From NCBI RefSeq assembly GCF_900103285.1, contig NZ_FNGS01000012.1, positions 1 to 64,000 of the forward strand: a DNA stretch of 64,000 bases. Direction: 5' to 3'. Source of the DNA: Siphonobacter aquaeclarae (GTDB lineage: Bacteria; Bacteroidota; Bacteroidia; Cytophagales; Spirosomataceae). Within the stretch, counting starts at the first letter, position 1; every line of letters begins with the position of its first letter. This document shows, piece after piece, positions 40,527 to 49,431 of the stretch. Under the pieces are notes generated by a model, which ran no database searches, had not been told where the DNA came from, and worked only from the letters and a program-made list of their open reading frames with translations. The translations under genes and the position numbers were made by a program.

Positions 40527-41342
40527 TCAAAACCTCATCTCATTCACCTTCTTTTTATTCACAAAGTCATACTGATAGGTATAGGCGTCGGTATCGTATT
40601 CGACGACGCGGAAGCCGCGGTAGGGGGTTCCCCAGCTGCTGCCGAAATGGGCGTCGAAGAGCAGGGCCGTTTTACCGGACAGAACGCCGAGGTCCAGCGT
40701 ATGATCGTGGCCGTGAAAAACAGCGCGTATCGTCGGAAAATCGGCAATGACCTGCTGAATATCCTGGCACGGTGTCGTTCCGGTCAGGTCCCGCAGGTAG
40801 GGAATATGCATGAAAAGGAACAGCGGTACGCCGGGCCGGGCAGCCAATACCTGCTGTTTCAGCCAGGCGGTATCGCCGCAAAGGTAGTTTCCCCACTGAT
40901 CGGAGGTATCGAGCAGAATCAGCGTCGCCTCGTCCCGCGCAACTACATGGTTGGTATCGTATCCCCAGAGTTTTTTCCAGACATCGTTCGTGACCCGGTC
41001 GTGGTTGCCGCGTGTAACGTAGTAAGGAACCGGAAGGGTATCGAGGTAGGCTTTCGCTTTGGGTAGCTGATCGGTATTGTCGCCGTGTACCAGGTCGCCG
41101 TTGACGACCACAAACCGCAGCGGCGACTCGGCGTGCTTTTCCTTGACGGCCGAAATGAGATCCGTAAAGTACTGATCAGAAGGCGTATTGACTTCGCCAA
41201 GGTGGCCGTCAGACGCCACCAGAAAACGGAAAGACGTGTCGGGTTTCGGGGTGGGGTCGCCACCACCGGAGGGCTTGCAGGCCGAGGCGATGGCCAGGCC
41301 GCCCAGGATGTTCAGCGCCTCGCGGCGTGACAGAACCTTCAT
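40527..41342 (-). CDS. Lipoprotein metallophosphatase (calcineurin-like)
   Basis: 271 residues from ATG 41342. The N-terminus MKVLSRREALNILGGLAIAS is followed by AC: a twin-arginine-like start with a lipobox, lipid at Cys22. The metal-binding motifs are complete: SDGHLGE (Asp45, His47), NGDLVHGDN, RGNHDR (Asn113, His114) and FHGHDH near 210. It hydrolyses phosphate mono- or diesters at a dinuclear metal centre, outside the cytoplasm. An earlier ATG at 41396 would place a non-signal stretch in front. Two 11-bp TAAT repeats lie 77-93 nt upstream, matching those near the Wzi gene. Confidence 0.88.
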   Translation of the reverse strand: MKVLSRREALNILGGLAIASACKPSGGGDPTPKPDTSFRFLVASDGHLGEVNTPSDQYFTDLISAVKEKHAESPLRFVVVNGDLVHGDNTDQLPKAKAYLDTLPVPYYVTRGNHDRVTNDVWKKLWGYDTNHVVARDEATLILLDTSDQWGNYLCGDTAWLKQQVLAARPGVPLFLFMHIPYLRDLTGTTPCQDIQQVIADFPTIRAVFHGHDHTLDLGVLSGKTALLFDAHFGSSWGTPYRGFRVVEYDTDAYTYQYDFVNKKKVNEMRF

Positions 41343-41418
41343 TACAATCGGGGTGAAAAATGGAATAATGGCCTGAAAGTAGCGGGTATCCTGCACGAAA
41401 CCAGCAACCGGCCGGAAT

Positions 41419-41435
41419 TCTAATCGGGGTTTAAT
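41419..41435. repeat. Two 11-bp TAAT repeats upstream of the metallophosphatase
   Basis: TCTAATCGGGGTTTAAT: TCTAAT and TTTAAT exactly 11 bp apart, 14 of 17 bases identical to 26572-26588. It lies in the region shared with the divergent Oar-like receptor gene. Confidence 0.55.
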
Positions 41436-41520
41436 ACGCCCGAGAATCGCCGGGAGCCCTTTTCGCGAACTTCACAATTTGATAACAGACGAAAAGAGGT
41501 ACGCCGGCCTGCTCCGGTTA

Positions 41521-41736
41521 TACCTTTGTGCTGTGATTCGTCGCGGCTACGACGTGATCCCTTCCCGACTGCACTACTACTCTCCGCGAAAGCGACCCTG
41601 AAACACGACTGCCGACGAGCGACCTCGTTGCCCGATGGTCTGTTTCTCCCCTTGACGCTATGCTGTTTCCGTTACCTGCCACCGGCTGTTTCCAGCGCGG
41701 ACAGGGAGGTATTTGTCTCACATTTCCCCCAAAAAA
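41521..41736 (+). promoter_or_regulatory. -7-like element and long 5' leader of the Oar-like receptor
   Basis: TACCTTTG (41521-41528) fits TAnnTTTG and would give a leader of about 200 nt before the ATG at 41737. The leader shows no hairpin pattern that I can match to a known riboswitch, and no convincing small gene. Confidence 0.4.
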
Positions 41737-44700
41737 ATGAAATTTCGGTTACTCCTTCTTTTCTTTTTCGCCTTTCAATGGGCGCAGGCGCAGGTCACGA
41801 CGTCCAGCCTCAGCGGTACCGTTCAGGATGTAAAAGGCGAAGTCATTCCGGGCGCGACGGTGCTTGCCGTCCACCAGCCTACCGGTACGCGTTACGGCGT
41901 GTTGACCGCTACCAACGGCCGCTTTCTGATCGCCAATGCCCTTCCCGGTGGTCCTTACGTACTGACGACGAGCTTTGTCGGCATGAAAACCGATACCCGC
42001 TCTGATCTGCAACTGACGCTGGGCGAGGATCTTACGTTGAAAATCGTCTTGAGTGAACAGGCAGTTTTGCTTGAAAACGTCGTCGTCCGCGGAAACAGGG
42101 ATACCAAACCTGCCGCCGGTGTCAACGTCAGCGAAGCGACCATCCGGACAATGCCAACCCTCTCGCGGAGCATCACGGATATGACGCGTCTGACGCCTCA
42201 GAGCAGCAATAACTCCTTTGCCGGGACAAATTTCCGGTACAACAACGTTACGATCGACGGGACGATCAACAACGATGCGATCGGATTCAGTCCGTCGCTC
42301 GGCGGCCAGACCGGCTCCTCCGGCATGCCCGGCAGCAGTACCCGGAACAACCCCATCAGCCTTGACGCCATTCAGGATATTCAGGTGTATATCGCGCCGT
42401 TTGACGTGAAAATCGGCAACTTTCTCGGCGGATCTGTCAACGCCGTGACCCGCAGCGGTACCAACGACGTCGCCGGTTCGGTCTATGCGTTCGGGCGGAA
42501 TGCCACGTTCGTGGGCAGCTACAACCCCGTTTCCGACTCCAAAGCGAAGCTGCAGAATACCTTTCACGATTACCAGACGGGCTTCCGCCTCGGGCTTCCG
42601 CTCGTGAAAAACAAGCTGTTCTGGTTTACAAACGAAGAAATCACCAACCGGCAGGAACCGGTTCAGTTTCAGGCCGGTACGAAAGGTTCGCTGATCGGGG
42701 ATGCTGCTGTAGCTCAGCAGATTTCGGATTTTCTGAAGACGAACTACAACTTCGACGCCGGCTCGTTCGGTGACTATAAGATCTACTCGAAAAGCACGAA
42801 GTTCTTCAACCGCATCGACTGGAATATCAACGACAAACACCAGTTTACCCTCCGGAACAACACCGTTCTCTCAGAGGCGACGAACCTGGAGCGCGACGCC
42901 GCCAATTTCCGTTTCGGGAGCATCGATTTCAAGCAAACCAACGTCCAGAGCAGTACCGTCGCCGAGCTGAAAAGCCGGTTTTCGAACCGCGTGTCTAATA
43001 GCCTGATCCTCGGCTACACCGCGATTCATGACTACCGCGACCCGCTTTCGAATAATTCCGCGTTCCCGCAGACCGAAATTGCCTACAACGGCGGGACGAT
43101 TCTCCTCGGCAACGACCGGGAAGCTACGGTCTTCAACCTGCGTCAGAAAACCTTCGAAATCACCGATAACCTGACCTGGTTCAAAGGCCGCCATACCTTC
43201 ACCGCCGGAACGCACAACGAGTTGTACAGCATTCAGTACGGATTTGTCAATTCCTGGAACGGGCGGGTGTCGTATAACAGCCTCGACGATTTCTACAACA
43301 AGCTCCCGAACCGGGTACGGGGATCCTATGCATTCAACGATAGTCAGAACAACAGGGATTACCTCTTCAACAACCCCTATGCGCATTTCAATGCGAACCT
43401 GCTGAGCCTGTACTTCCAGGACGAAATCCGGGTGACGGACCGGTTGAAGGTAACCCCCGGCCTCCGCTTCGACTATACCGGCTTACCGACAAAACCGCTA
43501 CTGAATCCGCAGGTAAATGCCACGCCGACGAACGCCAATTACGGCACGACATTCACCTTTACCCCGTTCAACCAGTTGTCCAATCAGTTTTTCGGGAAGG
43601 TACAGACCTCGCCGCGGCTTGGGTTTGTATACGACGTTAACGGAGACAAAAGTCTGACAATCAGAGGCGGAAGCGGCGTATTTACCGGTCGCATACCCTT
43701 TGCCTGGCTGGGCTATGCCTTTTACAACGACGGCGTGGGATTCGGCGCATACGATTACAACAATATCGCCACTACGGCGCCTGCCCAGCGGCCCGTCGGC
43801 GACCCGCTCACCGGCGCCCCCGCCTACAACGCCCAGAACCTGAAGACGAAATCTACCCAGGTGGACCTCGTCGACAACAACTTCAAAATGCCGCAGATGT
43901 GGCGTTCGAACCTGGCTGTCGACTACATCGTGAACGGCTATAAGTTTACGGTAGAAGGACTGTATACCAAGGTCATCCACGACCTGAAATTCCAGCAGGT
44001 CAACATGAAAGATACCGTCCGGTACTACTCGTATGACGCCGGCCACCAGCAGCCGATTTACGTAGGCGGCAGCGGCGCGTCGGGTGCGCAGAAGGTAAAC
44101 GGCTCGTTTTCCAACGCCTACCTGCTGTCGAATACTTCGAAAGGCTACCGATACAGCCTGACGTTCCAGGTACAGAAAACCTATGAAACCGGCTTCGGTT
44201 TCTCCGCGGCGTATACCTACGGCAAGTCCTACGATATCTCAAACGGTATCCGGAACTCGATGGAATCGAACTGGCAGCTCAACCAGTCGCTGACGCCCAA
44301 CGACCCCAAACTGGCCTATTCCAACTTCGATATCCGTCACCGCATCGTCGGAACGCTCAACTACCGCCTGGGATGGAGCAAAACCAACGCGACGACGTTC
44401 ACGCTCTTCTATTCCCTGCAATCAGGCGCGCCGTTCAGCTGGGGATACATCAATTCGAACATCGCCGGAACGCCCCAGGCAGCCGGTCTGGCCTATATAC
44501 CGAAAGACCTGACCGAGGCCAAAGCCCTGTTGCCGACAGGTTCACAGGCCGAAGATTTCATGGCTTTCGTCGGACGTACCCCGTATCTCAACGGCCGCAA
44601 AGGCACTTTCACGGAGCGGAACGGCGACCGGACGCCCTGGAATAACACCGCCGATCTCCGTATTCTCCACGAAATCAGACTCGGTGGCCGCCGCAGCCTG

Positions 44701-44931
44701 CAACTGAGCTGGGATATTGTGAACGTCCTCAACCTGGTCGACAAGAAGCTGGGATGGGTATACTTCTCTCCCAATACGTTTAATTCTACCGCATCCGTCG
44801 GGCTGAAACGCACCAACAACCCGGGTACCGGCGATCCGGTATTTACCTGGGCACAGCCGACGACACCTTACTCGATCGATCCGCTGGCGTCCCGCTGGCA
44901 GATGCAGTTCGGGGCGCGCTTCTCCTTTTAA
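41737..44931 (+). CDS. Oar-like TonB-dependent receptor
   Basis: 1064 residues from ATG 41737 (MKFRLLLLFFFAFQWAQAQV, signal peptide). A carboxypeptidase regulatory-like domain (about 25-110, GEVIPGATVLAVHQPTGTRY) leads into a plug with ENVVVRGNRDTKPAAGVNVS and IQDIQVYIAPFDVKIGNFLG. A large barrel follows, with FTWAQPTTPYS near its end. The plug type is that of the Oar/OmpA-like group, often without a SusD partner. The substrate is unknown. It is divergent from the metallophosphatase (394 bp between starts) and upstream of a two-component system, so it may belong to a regulated scavenging unit. A terminator follows at 44949. Confidence 0.92.
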   Translation: MKFRLLLLFFFAFQWAQAQVTTSSLSGTVQDVKGEVIPGATVLAVHQPTGTRYGVLTATNGRFLIANALPGGPYVLTTSFVGMKTDTRSDLQLTLGEDLTLKIVLSEQAVLLENVVVRGNRDTKPAAGVNVSEATIRTMPTLSRSITDMTRLTPQSSNNSFAGTNFRYNNVTIDGTINNDAIGFSPSLGGQTGSSGMPGSSTRNNPISLDAIQDIQVYIAPFDVKIGNFLGGSVNAVTRSGTNDVAGSVYAFGRNATFVGSYNPVSDSKAKLQNTFHDYQTGFRLGLPLVKNKLFWFTNEEITNRQEPVQFQAGTKGSLIGDAAVAQQISDFLKTNYNFDAGSFGDYKIYSKSTKFFNRIDWNINDKHQFTLRNNTVLSEATNLERDAANFRFGSIDFKQTNVQSSTVAELKSRFSNRVSNSLILGYTAIHDYRDPLSNNSAFPQTEIAYNGGTILLGNDREATVFNLRQKTFEITDNLTWFKGRHTFTAGTHNELYSIQYGFVNSWNGRVSYNSLDDFYNKLPNRVRGSYAFNDSQNNRDYLFNNPYAHFNANLLSLYFQDEIRVTDRLKVTPGLRFDYTGLPTKPLLNPQVNATPTNANYGTTFTFTPFNQLSNQFFGKVQTSPRLGFVYDVNGDKSLTIRGGSGVFTGRIPFAWLGYAFYNDGVGFGAYDYNNIATTAPAQRPVGDPLTGAPAYNAQNLKTKSTQVDLVDNNFKMPQMWRSNLAVDYIVNGYKFTVEGLYTKVIHDLKFQQVNMKDTVRYYSYDAGHQQPIYVGGSGASGAQKVNGSFSNAYLLSNTSKGYRYSLTFQVQKTYETGFGFSAAYTYGKSYDISNGIRNSMESNWQLNQSLTPNDPKLAYSNFDIRHRIVGTLNYRLGWSKTNATTFTLFYSLQSGAPFSWGYINSNIAGTPQAAGLAYIPKDLTEAKALLPTGSQAEDFMAFVGRTPYLNGRKGTFTERNGDRTPWNNTADLRILHEIRLGGRRSLQLSWDIVNVLNLVDKKLGWVYFSPNTFNSTASVGLKRTNNPGTGDPVFTWAQPTTPYSIDPLASRWQMQFGARFSF

Positions 44932-44948
44932 TGTTCTATTGGTGTTGC

Positions 44949-44985
44949 AGAAAAGCCGGAGACGTTGTTTCCGGCTTTTCTTTTT
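44949..44985 (+). terminator. Intrinsic terminator after the Oar-like receptor
   Basis: AGAAAAGCCGGA, 9-nt loop, TCCGGCTTTTCT, then TTTT. Twelve pairs. It separates the receptor from the response regulator gene. Confidence 0.88.
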
Positions 44986-45038
44986 GGGGGAAAGAGACCG
45001 TTCCGAAGAATTTCAGAATTTACTCCGTTCTTTCCGGC

Positions 45039-45713
45039 GTGAAAATCCTGATCATCGAAGACGAACCGACGCTCGCCGCCAGCATGACCGAATACCTCTC
45101 CGGCGAGCAATACCTCTGCGAAACCGCCGCCACCTACCGGGAAGCGATGGACAAGATCAGCCTGTTTGATTACGACTGCATTGTTCTGGACCTGATGCTG
45201 CCCGGAGGCGACGGCATGCATATCCTCCAGGAAATCAAAAGCCAGCAGAAGCGTGACGGCGTCATCATTGTGTCGGCGAAAGACGGTCTTGACGACAAAA
45301 TCAAGGGATTGCAAATCGGCGCGGATGATTACCTGGCGAAGCCCTTTCACCTGCCGGAACTGGCCGCGCGGATCTATTCTGTGATCCGCCGCCGTTCGTT
45401 TGATAGTGTCAACAGGCTGGTGCAGAATGAATTGGCGATAGACCTGCCCTCTAAGACGGTTTCCGTTCACGGGCAGGAGGTGTCCCTTACCCGGAAAGAA
45501 TACGACCTGCTTCTGTACTTTCTCAGTAACCGCAACCGGGTGATTTCCAAGGCGGCGCTGGCCGAGCACCTCTCCGGAGAACTTGCCGAAATCTTCGACA
45601 GCTATGACGTAATCTACGCCCACGTCAAAAACCTCAAACGCAAACTGACCGACGCCGGCTGCCGGAACTACCTCCGTACCGTCTACGGCTCCGGTTACAA
45701 ATGGGAAGCATGA
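45039..45713 (+). CDS. OmpR-family response regulator
   Basis: 224 residues from GTG 45039 (read as Met-KILIIEDEPTL). The open frame extends back to 44931, but that part contains the terminator of the previous gene, so the GTG is preferred. Receiver domain with acidic Glu-Asp-Glu, phosphoacceptor Asp51 (IVLDLMLPGGDG) and the LAKPFHLPEL lysine. Winged-helix effector with VSLTRKEYDLLLYFLSNRNR and YVGSGYKW-like VYGSGYKWEA. Its stop overlaps the kinase start (ATGA), so the pair is co-translated. OmpR-type regulators bind 11-bp-spaced direct repeats. Such repeats are present at 26561-26604, 41419-41435 and, less clearly, at 46985-47023. Confidence 0.95.
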   Translation: MKILIIEDEPTLAASMTEYLSGEQYLCETAATYREAMDKISLFDYDCIVLDLMLPGGDGMHILQEIKSQQKRDGVIIVSAKDGLDDKIKGLQIGADDYLAKPFHLPELAARIYSVIRRRSFDSVNRLVQNELAIDLPSKTVSVHGQEVSLTRKEYDLLLYFLSNRNRVISKAALAEHLSGELAEIFDSYDVIYAHVKNLKRKLTDAGCRNYLRTVYGSGYKWEA

Positions 45714-46990
45714 GCAAGCTACTCTCCCGGACATTCCGGTTCATCATCGGGTATGCTGTCGCCGTGCTGGTGGCCAGCGTTCCGGCCTACTACTACCTCG
45801 TCGATGCGATCTGGCAGCGGGAACTGACCGAGCACAACCGCATCGTCGCGGAGGGCATCGAGCACCACCTGTCCGGTCTCCGGCTGAGCCGGGCCGAACT
45901 GGAAGCGCACCTGAAGGCCTGGAATACCATCCGCCCGGAAATGACAATGACTGTTGCCGACCGCATCCGCCCCGACAGCCTTTACAATGTCTACCGGTAC
46001 AATACCTATTCAAAACACGACCGCGAAGATCGTTTTCAGGGATTGGTGACGTATTTCGAGCGGGAGGGGCAGGTGTACCGACTGACCGTCGAAACCAACA
46101 TGGAGGAATCGCGGGAGACGGTCATGGCGCTCACCGCAGTGACGGTACTTTTTCTGGCCATCCTGCTGGTGGGTTTTGTGTTTCTGAACCGGCGGCTTTC
46201 CGTTCGTCTCTGGCGACCGTTCTACAATACCCTCCGGCAGATCAGGGGGTTTGACCTGAGCCGTCCGGAGCCTCCTTCTTTTCAGGATACCAGCATCACG
46301 GAATTTCGTGAACTCAACGACGGGTTGTCGAAGCTCATTGAGGGCAATATGGCGGCATATACCCAGCAAAAGCACTTCATCGAAAACGCCGCGCATGAGC
46401 TTCAGACGCCGCTGGCTGTCGTTCAGTCCAAACTCGACCTGCTGCTGCAGGACCCGGAACTGACCGGCGGCCAATCCGGCGCGATCGAGGAAGCATACCG
46501 GGCGCTGCTGCGGGTCAATCGCATCAATCGAAACCTGCTGATGCTGGCGCGGATTGAAAACAGCCAGTTTCCGGATACCGAGTCGGTGGAGATAGGAGAA
46601 GTAGCGGCTGAAAACCTGGACTTTTCAGCTGAATTCATGGAAAACAAGCGGCTGACGGTCCGTTTTGACCCGAAGGAGCAGCTTTCCATTCCTGCTAACC
46701 GGACCCTGGTCGAAATCCTCGTTTCCAATCTGCTCCGCAATGCCATCCGATATAGTCCGGCGGATAGTCTGCTTGGATTGTCGGTAGAAGGCCGTTGCTT
46801 CACGGTGACGAATCCCGGAACGCAGCCGTTGCGCAGCGATGTGGTTTTTCAGCGCTTCGGCCGGGCCAACCGTGACGAACCCGGCACCGGCCTCGGCCTG
46901 GCTATTGCCGCACAAATTTGTGCAAGGTATGGATGGACGATCGCGTATCGGTTTGAAGAAAAAAGCCACATTTTCTCCGTGACGTTCTGA
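45710..46990 (+). CDS. Sensor histidine kinase, partner of the response regulator
   Basis: 426 residues from ATG 45710, sharing ATGA with the regulator stop. Membrane helix 1 at about 10-30 and helix 2 at about 138-159 frame a periplasmic sensor of about 105 residues. HAMP-like and HisKA regions follow, with His229 in NAAHELQTP. The ATPase domain has LLRNAIRYSPAD and the G2 box GTGLGLAIAAQ. It phosphorylates the regulator in response to an unknown signal. The next gene, a TonB receptor, starts 41 bp later. Confidence 0.95.
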   Translation: MSKLLSRTFRFIIGYAVAVLVASVPAYYYLVDAIWQRELTEHNRIVAEGIEHHLSGLRLSRAELEAHLKAWNTIRPEMTMTVADRIRPDSLYNVYRYNTYSKHDREDRFQGLVTYFEREGQVYRLTVETNMEESRETVMALTAVTVLFLAILLVGFVFLNRRLSVRLWRPFYNTLRQIRGFDLSRPEPPSFQDTSITEFRELNDGLSKLIEGNMAAYTQQKHFIENAAHELQTPLAVVQSKLDLLLQDPELTGGQSGAIEEAYRALLRVNRINRNLLMLARIENSQFPDTESVEIGEVAAENLDFSAEFMENKRLTVRFDPKEQLSIPANRTLVEILVSNLLRNAIRYSPADSLLGLSVEGRCFTVTNPGTQPLRSDVVFQRFGRANRDEPGTGLGLAIAAQICARYGWTIAYRFEEKSHIFSVTF

Positions 46991-47023
46991 TCCTTCAGAT
47001 TTTCTTCTGATTCCTGTCTGAAA
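46985..47023 (+). promoter_or_regulatory. TCTGA-type direct repeats between kinase and TonB receptor
   Basis: TCTGAT (46986), TCAGAT (46995), TCTGAT (47006) and TCTGAA (47017): the last three are 11 bp apart. They fill the short gap before the receptor ATG at 47032. The pattern resembles OmpR-type binding sites, but there is hardly room for a promoter behind it. Confidence 0.25.
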
Positions 47024-47031
47024 ATTGAGGC

Positions 47032-49431
47032 ATGAAAGCCATCTATCTTCTTCCCGCCATTGTATTGTGTTCGGTAAATGTGTCGTGGGGCCAGTCGGCC
47101 CGTGTCGAACTTTCCGGACAGATCAAAGATGCCGCCGACCAGGCAGATCTTCCCTTCGCCAACGTCGTACTCCTGAAAGACAAGGATTCGACTTTCGTAG
47201 CCGGTACCGTCACCAACGAAAAAGGCCGGTATTCCCTTCCGGCCGTGCCCAGTGGCAAGTACCTGCTACGGGTGACGTATTCCGGGTATGAGACGGTGAC
47301 AAAACCGGCGACCGTAGGCCACCTCAGTCCGAACCTCGACCTGGGTACCATCGAACTGCGCGCCGGACGCCAGCTTGCGGAGGTAACTGTCACCGGAAAC
47401 CAGACGGGCATCAGCGAAAAAATGGACCGGAAGAGCTTCAACCTCGCCGACAACCTCACGCAGACGGGCGCTTCGGTACTCGACGCGCTGCGCAACCTGC
47501 CCGGCGTAACCCTTTCCGAGGGCAAGGTACTGCTGCGCGGCAGCGATAAAGTAGCCGTGCTGGTCGACGGGAAGCAAACCGCCCTGACGGGTTTCGGCGG
47601 GCAGGAGTCCCTCGGAAACATACCCGCATCGGCCATTGAAAAAGTCGAGATCATCAACAACCCTTCCGCCCGGTACGACGCCAACGGCAACGCCGGGATC
47701 ATCAACCTCGTCTTCAAAAAGGAAAAAAAGGAAGGATTGAATGGCAAAATCGGGTTGTCCGTCGGCGCCGGAGCGCTCTGGGTGCGGAAACAAAACCTGC
47801 CCGATATCCGGCCACAGTATACTGCTACGCCGAAACTGAATCCATCGGTTTCTCTCAACTACCGGAAGAAAAAGATGAACGTGTTTCTGCAAGCCGACAA
47901 CCTTTTCACGCGGACGCTGAACAAAAACGAGTTTGTCGACCGGTACTACGACGACGGGCAGATCATCCGCCAGCAAACCAAACGGAACCGGACGACCAAT
48001 ATCGTGACAGTACGAACCGGAATGGACTGGTCCATCGACCCGAAGAATACCCTGTCCGTATCCGGCCTTTTCAGCAGTGAGAAGATTCTTGACCGCGGAG
48101 ACGAGCCATTTTTTAACGGAGACCTGTCTCAGCGGCAGCGGCTCTGGCAGTTTCTGGAAGACGAGCTGAAGACCACTGCGACCGGTACTGCTACCTGGCA
48201 GCGGCGGTTTGATCAGCCGGGACGTCAGCTCAACGCCGGCCTCAACTACACCTATCACCGGGAAAACGAGAAGTACTTTTTTGATAACATCATGCCGTCG
48301 TTTACCGGTAAGGATGCGTTCAAACTACTGTCAGACGAGCAGGTATTGGATGCGACGGTCGACTACGTCCAGCCGTTGCGGCGCGGACGTATCGAAGGGG
48401 GCGTAAAGCTGCGCCGCCGTACCATTCCGACGGATATGCACTTTATTCCCGGCCTCAATTCCCCGCTCGATACCACGGCAGGCGGCTGGGCCAACTACCG
48501 CGAGACCATTCCGGCCGTGTATGGAAACTATGTCTTTGAAAGTGATCGTGTAGAACTGGAAGCAGGCGTACGGGTGGAATACGTCCGGGTAGATTACGAC
48601 GTGAATCCCAACCACCCGACCTACAAAAGTGCGAGCTATTCGTATACCCAACCTTTCCCGAACTTACGCCTGGCGTACAAATTCAATGAAACAGACCGCC
48701 TTTCATTTTTCTACAACCGTCGGGTAGACCGACCGAATGAAGTAGACATCCGGATTTTTCCGAAGTACGACGATGCGGAAATCATCAAAGTCGGGAATCC
48801 TGCCCTGCGTCCGCAGTTTACCAATACCTATGAGCTGGGGTACAAAACCGGCTGGAACAAATCGACGCTCTACCTCGCTGCCTACCACAAGCAGATGGAT
48901 GCGACGATTACCCGTATTTCCAGTACCGTCAACGGCAGTACGCTCATCTACGCGATTTTTCAGAATGCAGGAAAGAGCTATAACACGGGTGCGGAGCTGC
49001 TTTTCACCCGCTCGCTGGGCCGGAAGGGCGCCATCAGCCTGAACCTGAACGGGTACCGCAATGTCATCGACGCCTTTACAGTCGTCAACAAATACCCCGT
49101 TGAAAACACCTTTACGTCGGAAAAACAAGAGTTGTTTTCCGGAAACGTGAAACTGAACGGGCAGGTATCGGTTGGCAAAGGGACCGACCTTCAGGTAACA
49201 GCCATCTATCTTGCTCCGGACCTGATACCGCAGGGGCGTATCGGCAGCCGTTTTTCAGTCGACGCCGGTCTGAAAAAGACCGTCGGCCAGAACGAATGGT
49301 TTCTCAATGCCACCGACCTCTTCAATACCCTCCGGATACAAAAAACCATCAACGGCGCCGGTTTTCATTACACCAGCACCGACTACTACGAAACTCAGGT
49401 AATCCGGGCGGGGTACAACTACAAATTTTGA
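47032..49431 (+). CDS. TonB-dependent receptor (outer-membrane beta-barrel family)
   Basis: 799 residues with a signal peptide (MKAIYLLPAIVLCSVNVSWG). A carboxypeptidase-like domain (about 27-105, LPFANVVLLKDKDSTFVAGT) is followed by a plug (TQTGASVLDALRNLPGVTLS, VLLRGSDKVAVLVDGKQTAL) and a barrel ending with IRAGYNYKF, with C-terminal Phe. This group (outer membrane beta-barrel family 3) often sits next to two-component systems in Bacteroidota, as here. Substrate unknown. Its last 13 bp overlap the end of the convergent PfkB kinase gene. Confidence 0.92.
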   Translation: MKAIYLLPAIVLCSVNVSWGQSARVELSGQIKDAADQADLPFANVVLLKDKDSTFVAGTVTNEKGRYSLPAVPSGKYLLRVTYSGYETVTKPATVGHLSPNLDLGTIELRAGRQLAEVTVTGNQTGISEKMDRKSFNLADNLTQTGASVLDALRNLPGVTLSEGKVLLRGSDKVAVLVDGKQTALTGFGGQESLGNIPASAIEKVEIINNPSARYDANGNAGIINLVFKKEKKEGLNGKIGLSVGAGALWVRKQNLPDIRPQYTATPKLNPSVSLNYRKKKMNVFLQADNLFTRTLNKNEFVDRYYDDGQIIRQQTKRNRTTNIVTVRTGMDWSIDPKNTLSVSGLFSSEKILDRGDEPFFNGDLSQRQRLWQFLEDELKTTATGTATWQRRFDQPGRQLNAGLNYTYHRENEKYFFDNIMPSFTGKDAFKLLSDEQVLDATVDYVQPLRRGRIEGGVKLRRRTIPTDMHFIPGLNSPLDTTAGGWANYRETIPAVYGNYVFESDRVELEAGVRVEYVRVDYDVNPNHPTYKSASYSYTQPFPNLRLAYKFNETDRLSFFYNRRVDRPNEVDIRIFPKYDDAEIIKVGNPALRPQFTNTYELGYKTGWNKSTLYLAAYHKQMDATITRISSTVNGSTLIYAIFQNAGKSYNTGAELLFTRSLGRKGAISLNLNGYRNVIDAFTVVNKYPVENTFTSEKQELFSGNVKLNGQVSVGKGTDLQVTAIYLAPDLIPQGRIGSRFSVDAGLKKTVGQNEWFLNATDLFNTLRIQKTINGAGFHYTSTDYYETQVIRAGYNYKF

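Noticed and set aside
41529-41736. Possible riboswitch in the 200-nt leader of the Oar-like receptor
   Set aside because: I could not match it to conserved elements of cobalamin, TPP, SAM or other known riboswitches.
41749-42840. Long open frame antisense to the Oar-like receptor
   Set aside because: Overlaps the plug region of a clear receptor gene; no signal, domain or promoter of its own.
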